From positions 1 to 51,770 of the forward strand of contig JARLIH010000223.1 in assembly GCA_031291845.1 (NCBI GenBank): a stretch of DNA of 51,770 nt. The letters run 5' to 3'. Source of the stretch: Isosphaeraceae bacterium. GTDB taxonomy: Bacteria; Planctomycetota; Planctomycetia; Isosphaerales; Isosphaeraceae. Positions 27,026-37,295 of the stretch are shown piece by piece. The position numbers and the translations under genes are program-made. How positions within the stretch are numbered: the stretch's first letter is position 1; every line of letters starts with the position of its first letter. The notes beneath the pieces were generated by a model. The model did no database searches and was not told where the DNA came from. It saw nothing but the letters and a program-made list of their open reading frames with translations.

Positions 27026-29173
27026 CTACCGCTTCACGCCCTTCGGCTCATTCTTGTCGTCCTTGCTCTGCGCGTTCGCCTCGCGCACCTCGGCCTCGAG
27101 GACCGCGGCGTAGTCGGCGATGGTCCCGAAGCCGTTCGCATGGACCTGCACGGTACCGTTCTTCTTCACGACACCGAGGTTCGCCAGCAGGGCCTTGGCC
27201 ATGCGATAGGCGCGCTCACCGGCCTCGACCTTGAGCGCTTCGGGATCAGGATGCTCGAGCGCGACCTGGCCCAGCGAGCGCAACGAGGCGATCGCGCGGG
27301 TCAACGCGTCGCCTGCATCGGCGCTGCGACAAGCAGCGACGGCGTTCAGGATGATCGGGTCGGCGTCGTCGACGCTGAAAATCCAGCGGTCAACACCCTT
27401 GAACAGCGAGAGGACGAGCGCGTCGTCCGTCCGTCCGAGGTCGTAGTGCTTGGCGAACATCTCGTCCTGGTTCTTGATGGCGACGGCGACGAGACCCCGG
27501 CTGGCTTGCTCCCAGTCGGCGTTGCGCAGATAGGCCGGCGTCTTCATCGGGTCGCCGACGAGCGCGCGGATCGTCGACTCATCGTCGAACACGAGCGTTC
27601 GATCGTCGGGCAGGTACACGCAAGGGTTGGGGCCCACGAGCGCTGCGATCGGCCCCTTGACCTTGAAGTAAACACCCTTCTCAATGTGCACTTCCTCAAG
27701 CTCGCAGCGCCACTGGCGGAGGAACGCCAGCCAGTCGAACGGCGCGACGGTGCGGATCGCCGGATTGCCGAGCATGACGCTGTGCAGCTCCTCTTGTTCC
27801 GTGTTCTTGGTGCGGCCGAAGCCGATGTTGCCGGTCACCCATTCGATGTCCGAGCACTGGAGCTTCAGGAGACCAGGACGCGTGGCGTCGATCTTGAGCT
27901 CCTTGGCGAGGCGGGCGAGCTCGACGTCCAAGGGGTCGAGAAACGGCATCAGCAGGGTCATTCCCGCACGGCGGACCGTTGCCGCGGGCCGGATGACGAC
28001 GACACCGTCCTTGCCGTCTCGAACATAGAGCGGCGCGGTACGCGTTTCGGCTGTGGTCTGTTTGATCTGTGCTGTGGCCGTATCCAGCGGTGCGGGTTCA
28101 TCGCCTCGGGCCGGCCCTCGGAGCAGTCCCACCGCGACCGTCAGCCCGAGCAGGCCGGCGGCCGAAACGATGCGCCACGCCCGTCCGAACGCTGCCGTTT
28201 TGCCTTCGTCACGCAACATCGCGATCCTCCTGATCAACGCCCCGCGCCGCGGGAGGAACGCCCTCACCGGCCAGCTCGGAGACCGTCCGTCCTGTTCCAG
28301 CACCAACTGCGAGAGCGCCACGAGATAGCGCGCCCTCCCCCCGGCGTACCGCGCGCCGAGCGCGTCGGCCGCGAGCTCCTGCTGCAACTGCAACCGCCCG
28401 GCCATCCAGCGCACGAGTGGATGAAAGGCATTCAAGGCCAGCGCGAGCCGCGCCACTAAACCGGCCGCGTAGTCACCGCGCACCACATGCGCCAGCTCGT
28501 GCGCGAGCACCGCGCGGCGTGCACCGTCGTCCCACGACCGCCAGCCGTCCGGCAACAAGATCACCGGCCGCCGCCAGCCGGCCGTCGCCGGCGTGGCCAG
28601 GTCGCGCACTTCGATCAGCGCGACACGCGGGCGACATTCCATCGTGCTGCGAAGCTCTTCCAGCAACGCAGTCATTCCCGGGTCGTCGACCGGCCTCCCT
28701 CTCCGTCGGCAGAGGCCGATGGCCCAGAGCCCGAGCGCCAGGTGGAGCAGGCCCGCGCCCGTCCCTGCCAGCGCCAGTCCCGCCAGCGCGCTCCCCCACG
28801 GCCGGCACCGCGCGGCCGGCGCTGAGGCACCACGCTCAAGCCGCGCCCAGGCCCGCGCTAGCGCCGCCAGGTCCAGCCCCAGGCCGGCATGGGGCCCTGC
28901 ATCCGCTCGACCGGCGGCCTCGGCAACCATCACGGCGCCAGCCTCGGTGTGGAACGGTGCGCGCCGGGCGGCCGGTATTGCGCCGGGGCGTTCCCGCACA
29001 GGCAGAAGGGCCCAGACGCTCAGAACCACGACCAGCCCGAGGCTCAGCGCGGCGACCCACGCCCCCGCAGCCGGTCCCTTCCGTGCGGCCAACGTTTGCA
29101 GCGCCAGGGCCGGTGCCAGCACGAGGGCAACCTGCACGGCGAGCCATGCCAGCGTCACTCCCAGGTCGTTCAT
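27026..29173 (-). CDS. M56 family (BlaR1-like) membrane metallopeptidase
   Basis: This 715-residue protein has several N-terminal transmembrane helices (from about residues 5, 35 and 130) and a zinc-protease site LAHELAHVVRGDY near residue 223. QLQQELAADALGARYAGG carries the third zinc ligand. A further helix near residue 345 (AAGLLGLTVAVGLL) is followed by about 350 extracytoplasmic residues without penicillin-binding motifs. M56/BlaR1 proteins sense a signal outside and cleave their partner repressor inside. The BlaI-type repressor is encoded directly upstream with an ATGA overlap. I chose ATG 29173 (GGAG site) over the longer frame. Since no beta-lactamase gene is nearby, the signal is unknown. 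Confidence 0.9.
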   Translation of the reverse strand: MNDLGVTLAWLAVQVALVLAPALALQTLAARKGPAAGAWVAALSLGLVVVLSVWALLPVRERPGAIPAARRAPFHTEAGAVMVAEAAGRADAGPHAGLGLDLAALARAWARLERGASAPAARCRPWGSALAGLALAGTGAGLLHLALGLWAIGLCRRRGRPVDDPGMTALLEELRSTMECRPRVALIEVRDLATPATAGWRRPVILLPDGWRSWDDGARRAVLAHELAHVVRGDYAAGLVARLALALNAFHPLVRWMAGRLQLQQELAADALGARYAGGRARYLVALSQLVLEQDGRSPSWPVRAFLPRRGALIRRIAMLRDEGKTAAFGRAWRIVSAAGLLGLTVAVGLLRGPARGDEPAPLDTATAQIKQTTAETRTAPLYVRDGKDGVVVIRPAATVRRAGMTLLMPFLDPLDVELARLAKELKIDATRPGLLKLQCSDIEWVTGNIGFGRTKNTEQEELHSVMLGNPAIRTVAPFDWLAFLRQWRCELEEVHIEKGVYFKVKGPIAALVGPNPCVYLPDDRTLVFDDESTIRALVGDPMKTPAYLRNADWEQASRGLVAVAIKNQDEMFAKHYDLGRTDDALVLSLFKGVDRWIFSVDDADPIILNAVAACRSADAGDALTRAIASLRSLGQVALEHPDPEALKVEAGERAYRMAKALLANLGVVKKNGTVQVHANGFGTIADYAAVLEAEVREANAQSKDDKNEPKGVKR

Positions 29174-29553
29174 CGTCCTTGCTCCTTCAAGATCCGTTCG
29201 AGCACCGCCCGCTCCTCGGCCGTCAGCTTGCGCTGGGCGACGAGCCGGCAAAGCAACTGCGCCCGCGACCCCCGAAAGACGCGCTGAACCAAGTCGCCGA
29301 GCAGCCGGCCCGAGACGTCCTCATACGACCGCACGGCCCGATAGATAAACGGCCGCTCGTCGTTGACCTGCTGCAAGAACCCCTTCTCGTACAAGATGCG
29401 CACGAGGTTGGCGATCGTGGTGTACGTCCGGTCGAGCCCCGTCGCCGCCAGGCGCTCGCGCGCCTCGGCAGCGGTCGCCTCGCCTTGCGCCCAGAAGACG
29501 TGCATGACCTCCAGCTCGCGCTCTGTCAAATCCTTCGCCGGCGGTCGTCCCAT
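29170..29553 (-). CDS. BlaI/MecI/CopY family transcriptional repressor
   Basis: This 127-residue winged-helix repressor has LTERELEVMHVFWAQGEATAAEARERL (residues 9-35, split in family terms into helix 1-2), then TYTTIANLVRILYEKGFL and an arginine-rich dimerisation helix ending ERAVLERILKEQGR. The partner M56 protease gene overlaps its stop by 4 bp (ATGA), so the two are translationally coupled. It probably represses its own operon until cleaved. I chose ATG 29553 because a GGGAGGG site lies 7 bp upstream and the family starts there. A small palindrome upstream may be its operator. Confidence 0.93.
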   Translation of the reverse strand: MGRPPAKDLTERELEVMHVFWAQGEATAAEARERLAATGLDRTYTTIANLVRILYEKGFLQQVNDERPFIYRAVRSYEDVSGRLLGDLVQRVFRGSRAQLLCRLVAQRKLTAEERAVLERILKEQGR

Positions 29554-29591
29554 GAGTGGCCCTCCCTTGGCCCGTTGGGTTTGGTTTTTCA

Positions 29592-29609
29592 AATTTGGTT
29601 CTGCAAATT
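29592..29609. promoter_or_regulatory. Candidate BlaI operator palindrome
   Basis: AATTTG and CAAATT flank a 6-bp spacer, 39 bp upstream of the BlaI start, in an otherwise AT-rich promoter-like patch. BlaI family sites in other bacteria are TACA-N-TGTA palindromes, so this differs in sequence but fits by position. Confidence 0.35.
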
Positions 29610-29734
29610 ATCCTGTGCGGCCCTTTTCGGCAAGCCAAGAAACTCGCTAACCTCTGGCGGCTCCGCCCCTCGGACGAGCGGGTCGTCCCGGAGACCCAGC
29701 GGTGCGGAGGATGACCCTTTCAGCCATTCTGACA

Positions 29735-30064
29735 TCATCCCCGAGGCACGGACGAGAACAGGTCGGCAAGTCCCTGGGCCATCGTCGGATGGGTCAGGAT
29801 CATGTCCCGCAGCGCCGTGTACGACAGGCCGGCCGCCATCGCGACCTGGGCGACGGCCATGACTTCGCCGGCCTCGACCCCGAAGGCCGTGAAGCCGAGG
29901 ATGCAGTCGCCCCCTCTCTCGATGAGCGCCTTCAAGAACCCCCGCGTCTCGGCGAGTGTCCGAGCCCGCAGCACGTGTTCCAACGGGATCTTGACCAGGC
30001 GGTACCCGACGCCGCGCTCGTTGGCCTCCCGTTCGCTCAGCCCGATCCGGGCCACCTCAGGCAC
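29735..30064 (-). pseudogene. C-terminal fragment of a pyridine nucleotide-disulfide oxidoreductase
   Basis: The 109-residue ORF is only the dimerisation domain of a mercuric-reductase/dihydrolipoamide-dehydrogenase type flavoprotein: PEVARIGLSEREANERG, then LAETRGFLKALIERGGDCIL and a tail ALRDMILTHPTMAQGL. The FAD and NAD domains are missing. The similarity begins 12 bp after the dinB stop, at a GTG codon, so a break separates it from its former N-terminus. It may be transcribed with dinB but is unlikely to be functional alone. Confidence 0.75.
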
Positions 30065-30075
30065 GTCATCGTGCC

Positions 30076-31155
30076 TTAGATCGGCAAGCGCAGTTGATGC
30101 TCGCCGCCGGTCTCGGCCGAGAGCGACGACAGCGTCACGCCCAGGAGCCGAATGCCCTTGCTGACAGGAAAGAAGGACTCGAGAAGCGCGTACACAATTG
30201 CCTCAATCGCTGCTTGCGTTGCAATTACCGCCTCACCTGTCCGGCTGCGGGTAACCTGCTGGAAATCGGCGTACTTGGCCTTGAGCGTCACCGTGCGCCC
30301 CCGAATGGACGATTCTTCACAGTAAGCCCAGACCTTGGCAATGAGTGGCCCAAGAACCACCCATGCCTCGTCGAAAGCGAATATATCTGTATTAAATGTC
30401 GTTTCAGCGCCTATTGATTTGCGAATGCGACCTGCGCATACTGGGCGTTCGTCGATACCGCGCGCAGCGGTGTAATAGTAAAGGCCCGCCTTTCCGAACT
30501 GCTGCCGGAGGAACAACAACGTCTGGGCCTTGAGGTCGCTACCGTTACGGATCCCGAGCCGCTCCATCTTGGCACGCGTCGCGGGGCCAATCCCGTGAAA
30601 CCTGCCGACCGGCAGGTTCTCAACAAACGCTGGGCCCATCCTCGGAGTGATGACGAACAAGCCGTCGGGCTTGCGCTCGTCGGACGCCATCTTGGCGAGG
30701 AACTTGTTGTACGAGACGCCCGCGGACGCGGTCAGCTCGGTTTCAGAGCGGATTCGCGCTCGGATCTGCTCAGCGATTTCGGTCGCCGAGGACATGGCCT
30801 TCAGATTTTCGGTGACGTCGAGATAGGCCTCATCGAGTGAAAGCGGCTCGACGACCGGTGTGTACGCGGCAAAAATCGCGCGGATTTGCTGCGACACCGC
30901 CCGATAAACGTCGAACCGCGGTTTCACGAAGATCAGCTCCGAGCACTTTCGCTTGGCGGTCACTGACGGCATGGCGGACCTGACGCCGAATCTGCGGGCC
31001 TCGTAGCTTGCGGCTGCCACGACACCGCGCTCGCCTGAGCCGCCCACCGCGACGGGCTTGCCGCGGAGCGCTGGATCATCACGTTGCTCGACCGACGCAT
31101 AAAAAGCATCCATGTCGATATGAATTATCTTACGCTGTCGCGCGGGCTCGACCAC
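30076..31155 (-). CDS. dinB: DNA polymerase IV (Y-family translesion polymerase)
   Basis: This is a lesion-bypass DNA polymerase of the DinB family. Catalytic motifs are IIHIDMDAFYASVEQRD near the N-terminus, then VVAAASYEARRFGVRSAMP and EPLSLDEAYLDVT, which carries the second acidic pair. The thumb is KFLAKMASDERKPDG with GIGPATRAKMERLGI, and the little finger ends in IRLLGVTLSSL. GTG 31155 gives 359 residues, the normal length. ATG 31215 or TTG 31296 would add 20-47 residues with no family similarity, so the exact start is uncertain. It lies between remnants of two unrelated metabolic genes on the same strand. No LexA-type site was recognised upstream. Confidence 0.92.
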   Translation of the reverse strand: MVEPARQRKIIHIDMDAFYASVEQRDDPALRGKPVAVGGSGERGVVAAASYEARRFGVRSAMPSVTAKRKCSELIFVKPRFDVYRAVSQQIRAIFAAYTPVVEPLSLDEAYLDVTENLKAMSSATEIAEQIRARIRSETELTASAGVSYNKFLAKMASDERKPDGLFVITPRMGPAFVENLPVGRFHGIGPATRAKMERLGIRNGSDLKAQTLLFLRQQFGKAGLYYYTAARGIDERPVCAGRIRKSIGAETTFNTDIFAFDEAWVVLGPLIAKVWAYCEESSIRGRTVTLKAKYADFQQVTRSRTGEAVIATQAAIEAIVYALLESFFPVSKGIRLLGVTLSSLSAETGGEHQLRLPI

Positions 31156-31401
31156 GCCCCTTTGGTCAAGTGTGGTGTTCGCTCGCTCCGGTCGCTCGCT
31201 CTCCGGCACCTGCATCGCACCACAGGCCGCGAGGCCTCCCTCGTCTCTCACCTCGACTTCGGCGGCAACCACGAGCGGTCGATCAGTGCCGTTCAACCGC
31301 TTAAATGCCCGCGCAAGTCGCCGATGCCTCCGGCCTTCACTCTACCCGATACATGGTCGTGCGTATACTGACCGCCGCGGCGCTAGAGTGTCACGCATCA
31401 T

Positions 31402-31660
31402 TCAGGCCTGCTGGGCTAGCCAGCGCGTGATGTTCTCGGCCGTGTCGGCGTAGAAGGTCCTGTAGAGTTCTCGGGCGACGAAACCGATATGCGGCGTGGC
31501 CAGGACGTTATCCAGCGACCGGAAGGGGTGATCCGCCGGCAACGGTTCGACGTCGAACACGTTGAGCGCCGCGCCGGCAATATGGCGTTCTCGCAAAAGC
31601 GCGATGAGCGCCGGCTCGTCAACGATCGGGCCACGCGAGGTATTGATGAGCCTGGCCGAT
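31402..31660 (-). pseudogene. C-terminal remnant of a D-2-hydroxyacid dehydrogenase
   Basis: In one frame I read RLINTSRGPIVDEPALIALL, then IAGAALNVFDVEPLPADHPF, LDNVLATPHIGF and a helix ending WLAQQA. These are the last 80-odd residues of the NAD-binding domain of D-isomer-specific 2-hydroxyacid dehydrogenases. The Rossmann motif and substrate domain are absent. Similarity starts abruptly near 31660, and no ATG precedes it. It is a truncated gene on the same strand as dinB and the oxidoreductase fragment. Confidence 0.75.
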
Positions 31661-31877
31661 GGCGAGGCTCGGGCCGGGCCTCGCTGGTTCGATGATAAAC
31701 GCGCCCGTTTTCCGCGGTCGTTGGTTCACGAGACTTTCGACCGTGGGATACCCGTTCAGGTTATGTTCGTCGACTCGGGTACTGGAGTCTATAAGCATCG
31801 CGTGACTATGATAGTGGTCGACGACCGGACGAGTGACGTCCGGTCGGTCGACCTCGAATACCTCCGAGGATCACGCG

Positions 31878-34800
31878 ATGCCGATTCAGTGCGCTGATGC
31901 GGATCATTCTCCGAGCGGCTGCGGAGCGACGGCGGCCGCCGTGTCGAACCAGGCGGGCACTGCACGCCATTGCTCCGGGCTGAAGCCAAGCGGAATGTTC
32001 ATTCTCGCGGCAACCCTCACCGTTCTGGGCGGGGGCGCAGCGCCTCCCGCGGCCGGTTCCGCGCGCAGGGATGCCGGCGCCGCGGTCGAGCCCGCAACAG
32101 CATGTAGCCCTCTGGCGATCATTCGCGTGCCGGAGAAGGATCGAGCGGTCGCGGTGCTTGGGCACGCGGCTTACGCGGACGACAGTACACTTCGGATCGA
32201 GTCCACGAAGCGAGGACTGATCCTGCGCGAGTTGATCCGTCAGGCGATGCTGATTGCCGCGCGCGACGAGCTGGGACTTGCGACGTGCGATGCGGAGCTG
32301 GGCGAGCCGGCTCCCAGCGCGCCGAGGGGGCCTGATGCCACGGTGTGCTCCGTCTTTCGAGACAAAGGGAACAGCCAGATCTCGATTCAGCGTGAGGCGG
32401 ACGGGAAGAAGCGGGACGCGCTCCTTGACACGGCGGTCCGGGAGTTTGAAATCGTCCGCGTGGCTAAGACCGCAGAAGGCATGTCGCGCAACGAGTTCCC
32501 CGCCGTGCTTCGGAAACTGGGCGCCGAGGGGAAGCGCCACGCGCAGCGCGCCGATGCCCCCTTGCCCACAGGGGTCGAGGACCGCATGTCGCGGATGAGC
32601 TACGTCGATCAGCTCGCGGCGCTGCGCACGCTCCACGAGGTGATCCGCAAAGACGGCGAGTCGCCCGTTCGGCTCGGCGCCGTCGCGCGGTGCTACGCGC
32701 TGCTCGGCGTGCTCACGGAACATCTCTGGAATACCAGCCACAAGGCGTTCAAAGCCAGGGCGCTCTTGTACGCGGAGCGACTGGTCGTCCAGGACCCCAA
32801 GGCCCCCTTGGGTCTCTGGAACCGGGCCTTCGTGCGGGCGCTCGTGGGATTGCACGCCGAGGCGCTGGACGATCTTGCGGAGGCCGGGAGGCTCGCGCGC
32901 GAAAAGAGTGAATCACCGCCCGCGTGGATTCCGCTGATCGACGCGTTCGTCCACTACGATGTAAAAGCGATCGCCACGGACCTCCCCTCGCTGAAACCGC
33001 TTGCATCAATCTTGCAACTCTTCGCGGTGGAGTTTCCCTGGTCCCGAATCCAGACACTGGAGTCAGCGCAGCCCTTGCTGAAGACGGACCCCGACTGTTT
33101 CCGCGCCATGGACGCGATCTGTCAGGTCGGCGGGATCGATGATCTGCACGCCGCCACCCAGGCCGGGCCGTTGATCCTCGAGAAAGTTGTTCCGGCCAAA
33201 CTGGTGGCCATCGAGGGCATCCCGGCCGAAGTGCGCGCTGTCATCACGCGCTCGGGCGGTGAACCCGCGCTCGTAGCCGCGTTGCGCAAGGCTGGCGACC
33301 CTCGCAGTGACGCCGGGGAGCCATCGTGGGGCGTATTCGGGCATCTCATCGCCGAGACGCGCTTCGTTCACGTCTGGCGGCGTTTGTCCTTCATGCGCTT
33401 CAGTTGGGGTGTGCCGGTCGATGAATACTGGAATGAGTCGCGCCTACTCGTCTCTGGTCACCCGTTCCGGCCCTATCTCGAGTCGTTGACGCTCGACCCA
33501 GCGCAGGCGGACGAAGTGATCGGCGAATTTGCACGCACGATCGACCTGAGCCACGTTGAGAGTAAAGAAGAACCTGCCGTGGCCGAGGTTTCAAACCATG
33601 TTGAGCAGTTCCGACGGCGCATGGCTCCGCAGAGCTTCGCCGCAGGACACGCGGATCAGGTGGTCTACGACGCGACGCGTTTTTTGTTCTCCCTGGCCGG
33701 AGCTCCTTGGCAGGCCAAGGCGGTGCTCCAGATCAGTCCGTTCTCGCCCTACGCGCGCGCGTCGCTGATCGAGCGGGACTGGGAGGCCGTCAAGGAGCGT
33801 GCGGACGCGTGGAAGAAGGACGCCTCGGGCGACTCGCCGACGATGCTCGCCGCGTTCGCGAAGCGCGACATGATGGCGGGACGGATTGACGACGCGCAGA
33901 AGGCCCTGCGGCGTTACGTCGCGCTCTTGCCGGAGTTCTGGGCATACCAGATGCTGGCCCAGAACGAGAAGGATCGCGGCAATGTGGATGGTTGGCGGCA
34001 AACGCTCGAGGAATTCATCGAGAAAGGCGCTGATAGCGGCTTGGATGCGGCGCGGGCCCGCGTTGATATCGCAGACTACCTCAAGAGCATCCAGCGCTGG
34101 GACGAAGCCCTACCGTACGCCGAGGCCGCCGCGGAGACCTGGGCCGCATGGGCGATGGAATGCGCCGCCAGTTGCAACGAGGGACTGGCCGACTACGGGA
34201 GGGTCGAGTTCTGGTCCCGTAACATGTCGGAACGCTACGCGAACATGTACATGACATGGTTTTTATGCTGCAAACGCACTCATCGCGGCGACGTCGCCGC
34301 GGCCACCGACCTGGCGGTGCGTTACATCAAGCAGTCGGCCGGCCGGCTGAGCGAGACCGAGATTTCGCTCGCCACATTGCTGTTTGATCTGGCGAACGAG
34401 CCGGCCGAGGGGGTGGCGATCCTGCGTGCGGTGCCCACGCCCGCGCCGTTGCAGGGCACCCCCGGCGAGCGGTTCTCACGCTGGCTCGAGCTGCTGTTTC
34501 TGGCACACTTTGCTGATGCGAGCGGTGAGAAGAAGCTACGTGATGAAACCTGGGTCCGGCTCGAAAAACTGGATGATCCGGCGGTCACCACGACCCTGGG
34601 CCTGCTACGCCGCACGCTCAAGGCCGAACCGCGCAAGGAGTTCGACCGGCAGGCGTTCGACGCCGTGCTGAAGTCGACCGATCCGCTCCACCGGTGCTTC
34701 CTCGCCTATTTCGTCGCGTGTTTCCTGGCGCGGCATGGGCAGCTTGTCGAGGCGGTCGATTACTGGGACCGCTCCAGCATCCAGGAGGAAGGCGGGAACA

Positions 34801-35336
34801 CGTTTTTGCCCATGCTCGCGTCCAACGCGTTGGTGACCAGTCTCAATCCTCGCAAACTGGACGACCCCAAGCTCTTACTGCGGCGCGCGTGGGGCTATCG
34901 GCGCGCGAACGAGCTGGACCTCGCACGTCTCGACGTGCAGCGCATCATCGAGCTGACACCGAACGACTTCGTGCCGTACAACCTTCTGGGAGTTATTGAG
35001 CGCGCCGCGGGAAACCTTGATGATGCGGCGGCCGCGTTCTCCAAGGTGATTGAGCTCGCGCCCAACCAGCCGCTGGGCTACATGGGGCACGGTGTGGTGC
35101 GCGTGCTCCAAACGCGAGACGACGAGGCCAAGAAGGATTTCGAGCGTTGCATCGAGCTCGCGCCGAAAGCTTCGGAGGGCTACTGCGGGCTCTCGTATCT
35201 GGCCCTGGCCCAGGGGCGGGACGAGGAATCGCTGCGCCTGTTCGATCAGGCAATCGCGCTGGAACCGTCCGATGCACAGACGATCCGTCAGCTCAGGAAG
35301 CTCGTACGCGATCACCGCCGATCGAAGCCCGAGTGA
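31878..35336 (+). CDS. Very large TPR-repeat protein, probably exported
   Basis: This 1,152-residue protein has an N-terminal hydrophobic segment (about residues 38-56, GMFILAATLTVLGGGAAPPA) acting as an atypical signal or anchor. A long helical solenoid follows, with clear tetratricopeptide repeats at the end: DFVPYNLLGVIERAAGNLDDAAAAFSKVIELAPN is split over two helices near 1040-1075, then two more through 1145. Inner parts (ALRRYVALLPEFWAYQMLAQ) are also TPR-like. It probably scaffolds protein contacts at the envelope; no enzyme motif is visible. A GAGG site precedes ATG 31878; the frame opens at 31833. It is a single gene with no operon partner. Confidence 0.8.
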   Translation: MPIQCADADHSPSGCGATAAAVSNQAGTARHCSGLKPSGMFILAATLTVLGGGAAPPAAGSARRDAGAAVEPATACSPLAIIRVPEKDRAVAVLGHAAYADDSTLRIESTKRGLILRELIRQAMLIAARDELGLATCDAELGEPAPSAPRGPDATVCSVFRDKGNSQISIQREADGKKRDALLDTAVREFEIVRVAKTAEGMSRNEFPAVLRKLGAEGKRHAQRADAPLPTGVEDRMSRMSYVDQLAALRTLHEVIRKDGESPVRLGAVARCYALLGVLTEHLWNTSHKAFKARALLYAERLVVQDPKAPLGLWNRAFVRALVGLHAEALDDLAEAGRLAREKSESPPAWIPLIDAFVHYDVKAIATDLPSLKPLASILQLFAVEFPWSRIQTLESAQPLLKTDPDCFRAMDAICQVGGIDDLHAATQAGPLILEKVVPAKLVAIEGIPAEVRAVITRSGGEPALVAALRKAGDPRSDAGEPSWGVFGHLIAETRFVHVWRRLSFMRFSWGVPVDEYWNESRLLVSGHPFRPYLESLTLDPAQADEVIGEFARTIDLSHVESKEEPAVAEVSNHVEQFRRRMAPQSFAAGHADQVVYDATRFLFSLAGAPWQAKAVLQISPFSPYARASLIERDWEAVKERADAWKKDASGDSPTMLAAFAKRDMMAGRIDDAQKALRRYVALLPEFWAYQMLAQNEKDRGNVDGWRQTLEEFIEKGADSGLDAARARVDIADYLKSIQRWDEALPYAEAAAETWAAWAMECAASCNEGLADYGRVEFWSRNMSERYANMYMTWFLCCKRTHRGDVAAATDLAVRYIKQSAGRLSETEISLATLLFDLANEPAEGVAILRAVPTPAPLQGTPGERFSRWLELLFLAHFADASGEKKLRDETWVRLEKLDDPAVTTTLGLLRRTLKAEPRKEFDRQAFDAVLKSTDPLHRCFLAYFVACFLARHGQLVEAVDYWDRSSIQEEGGNTFLPMLASNALVTSLNPRKLDDPKLLLRRAWGYRRANELDLARLDVQRIIELTPNDFVPYNLLGVIERAAGNLDDAAAAFSKVIELAPNQPLGYMGHGVVRVLQTRDDEAKKDFERCIELAPKASEGYCGLSYLALAQGRDEESLRLFDQAIALEPSDAQTIRQLRKLVRDHRRSKPE

Positions 35337-36075
35337 GCTCGTTTGTTGTTGTTGGCCGGCCAGCCCCAATCCGCTTGTGGCTGGCCGCCTGACACTTTTG
35401 TGGCCGATCGAGGTGCGGCGTCTGGGTGGGGACGGAACCGGCCAGGCACAAAAATCTCCTGGCTTATATTCGCCGCGCGCCACCTCGTCAGCGCTCGGTC
35501 GCTTTCGCATGGACGGCAGCGCGTCGGACGCGTTCATCACGGTCGTCCATGCGTTCCTTGAATGCCGGGAGCGCGTCCTTGGCCTCCGCGCCGAAGCGGC
35601 CGAGGAAATTGGCGGACAAGCGTCGGAGGAAGGGAGATTTGTGTCAACGTGAAATTAATTGCACATCACTTTTAACAAAAAATTGTGCCATCGCTTTTAT
35701 GGGCTAAGGTGGATCGGTGTCGGGACTGAGCGAACAGCGGGAATCACCTTCGCGACCGCCGTTCCGCAACGAACGTTGCCATCGACGTCGCGGACGGCAT
35801 CGCCCGAGACTGGAGGTACTTCGGGAAGACTGGGCGGGTGAGTGTGGTCGAGGAGCAAGTTAAGCTTGGCTTCGTTCGTCCAATGGAGTCAGGAAGGCCA
35901 AGAGGGAGAAGCGTCCATAGGACCAACGGTCGAGGTGACATAGCCGCCCATCCGAATCATCGAACGCTCAGGCGAGCTTAATCAAACCCTCATCTTGTCC
36001 GGAGATAATGTGGCCACGTGTGCGCGCCTCAAGCGCCTTTGTCAAGGGGTCTTCGTTTTCCGCGATGGTGATCTA
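35337..36075. other. Intergenic region without a supported gene
   Basis: About 740 bp separate the TPR gene from the first DUF1559 gene. Short open frames have shadow-like composition. An AT-richer patch near 35645-35700 (ATTAATTGCACATCAC, AACAAAAAATTGTG) could hold a promoter or a remnant of mobile DNA. I see no RNA gene. Confidence 0.45.
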
Positions 36076-37167
36076 ATGGCTCGAATGTCCCTCGCGGTTC
36101 CCTCGAAGACTCGCAGGGAGGGGCCATTGTCGGGAACAGACCGCCGATGCGGGTTCACGCTGGTTGAACTGCTGGTGTCGATCGCGATTATCGGCAGCTT
36201 GGTTGCACTGTTGTTGCCCGCAGTTCAGTCGGCGCGTGAAGCGGCCCGGCGCGCTCGTTGCGCCAGCAACTTGAAGCAGATCGGGTTGGCGATTCATGCA
36301 TATGTTTCGACGTTCGATGCGCTGCCTCCCGCCGGGGCCGATGTGCTCAATCGAAGTCCCTTGATTCCGCCGACTGACCACTCCATGAAGGCACGGTTGC
36401 TCGGATTTCTGGATCAATCGGCGCTTTATGATTCGATGAACTTCGCCGTTCCGGTGAATCCGTATCAGCTTCAGGAGACTTTTTTCGAAAACGTGACCGC
36501 CAGTTCAACGCAACTCGATGTCTTCCTTTGTCCGAGCGACGTCAATCCGGGGGTCTCGGCGGCGTTTGCGAGGCTTAATGGGGTGGATTTTTCGATCGCT
36601 TCAACGAATTATCCGAACAACCTCGGGGTGACCCCCACCTACACGGGACGAGTGCTAAACGGGCCGGCTTATCTCCTCGCCTCGAGCCGCCATGGTCCAA
36701 ACGTGCTGGGATTTGGCGACGTCCGCGACGGGGCCTCGCACACGGCGATGTTCAGCGAGTTCGTCAAGAGCGGCGCGCAAGGCGAAGCCCCAGGCTCGGC
36801 CCAAGGCCGACTGGGGACGATCTTTCGCATCTCCTGGCGCACGGAAACCGGCACCCCTCTGGGTGACTCACGAATCTGCCAGCAGGCGACGCAGATCCAG
36901 GGGAACTACAAAGGAGAGTTTTGGTCACACCACGACCAGGGCCGAGGGGGCGGCTATTTCCACACCAACACGCCCAACACCAAGTCGTGTAACGGAGGAT
37001 TCTTCCGTTACGGCTGGGTGGGCGCCAGCTCCTTTCATCCCCGGGGGGTGAACGTCCTGTTTCTGGACGGCTCGACCCGTTTTGTCAGCGACGACATCGA
37101 CTATCACTCCTGGATGGCCATCGGCACCATCGCCGGCGGAGAACCGGTAGCTGACGACGTGTTCTGA
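36076..37167 (+). CDS. DUF1559 domain protein with type IV pilin-like N-terminus
   Basis: This 363-residue protein carries a prepilin-type motif [18 protein letters not shown] near residues 25-42, then a hydrophobic helix and [15 protein letters not shown]. The DUF1559 (SBP_bac_10-like) domain follows, with [10 protein letters not shown] in the middle. The C-terminal H-x9-DG signature is seen as [17 protein letters not shown]1559 proteins are abundant in Planctomycetes and are thought to form exported pseudopilin-like surface components; their role is unproven. I chose ATG 36076, which puts the pilin motif at a normal distance. An ECF sigma gene starts 128 bp downstream on the same strand. 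Confidence 0.93.
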   Translation: MARMSLAVPSKTRREGPLSGTDRRCGFTLVELLVSIAIIGSLVALLLPAVQSAREAARRARCASNLKQIGLAIHAYVSTFDALPPAGADVLNRSPLIPPTDHSMKARLLGFLDQSALYDSMNFAVPVNPYQLQETFFENVTASSTQLDVFLCPSDVNPGVSAAFARLNGVDFSIASTNYPNNLGVTPTYTGRVLNGPAYLLASSRHGPNVLGFGDVRDGASHTAMFSEFVKSGAQGEAPGSAQGRLGTIFRISWRTETGTPLGDSRICQQATQIQGNYKGEFWSHHDQGRGGGYFHTNTPNTKSCNGGFFRYGWVGASSFHPRGVNVLFLDGSTRFVSDDIDYHSWMAIGTIAGGEPVADDVF

Positions 37168-37295
37168 ACCCTCGCCGCACTCGTCCTCGCCGGTCTCCGC
37201 TTAAAAAATTCGGCGGCGGATCCATTTTCTCGGAACCGCGCCGGGTCGAGCGTCCATTCCCGTGGTGTGAGGCAACAGGAAGCAAGGACGAGGTT

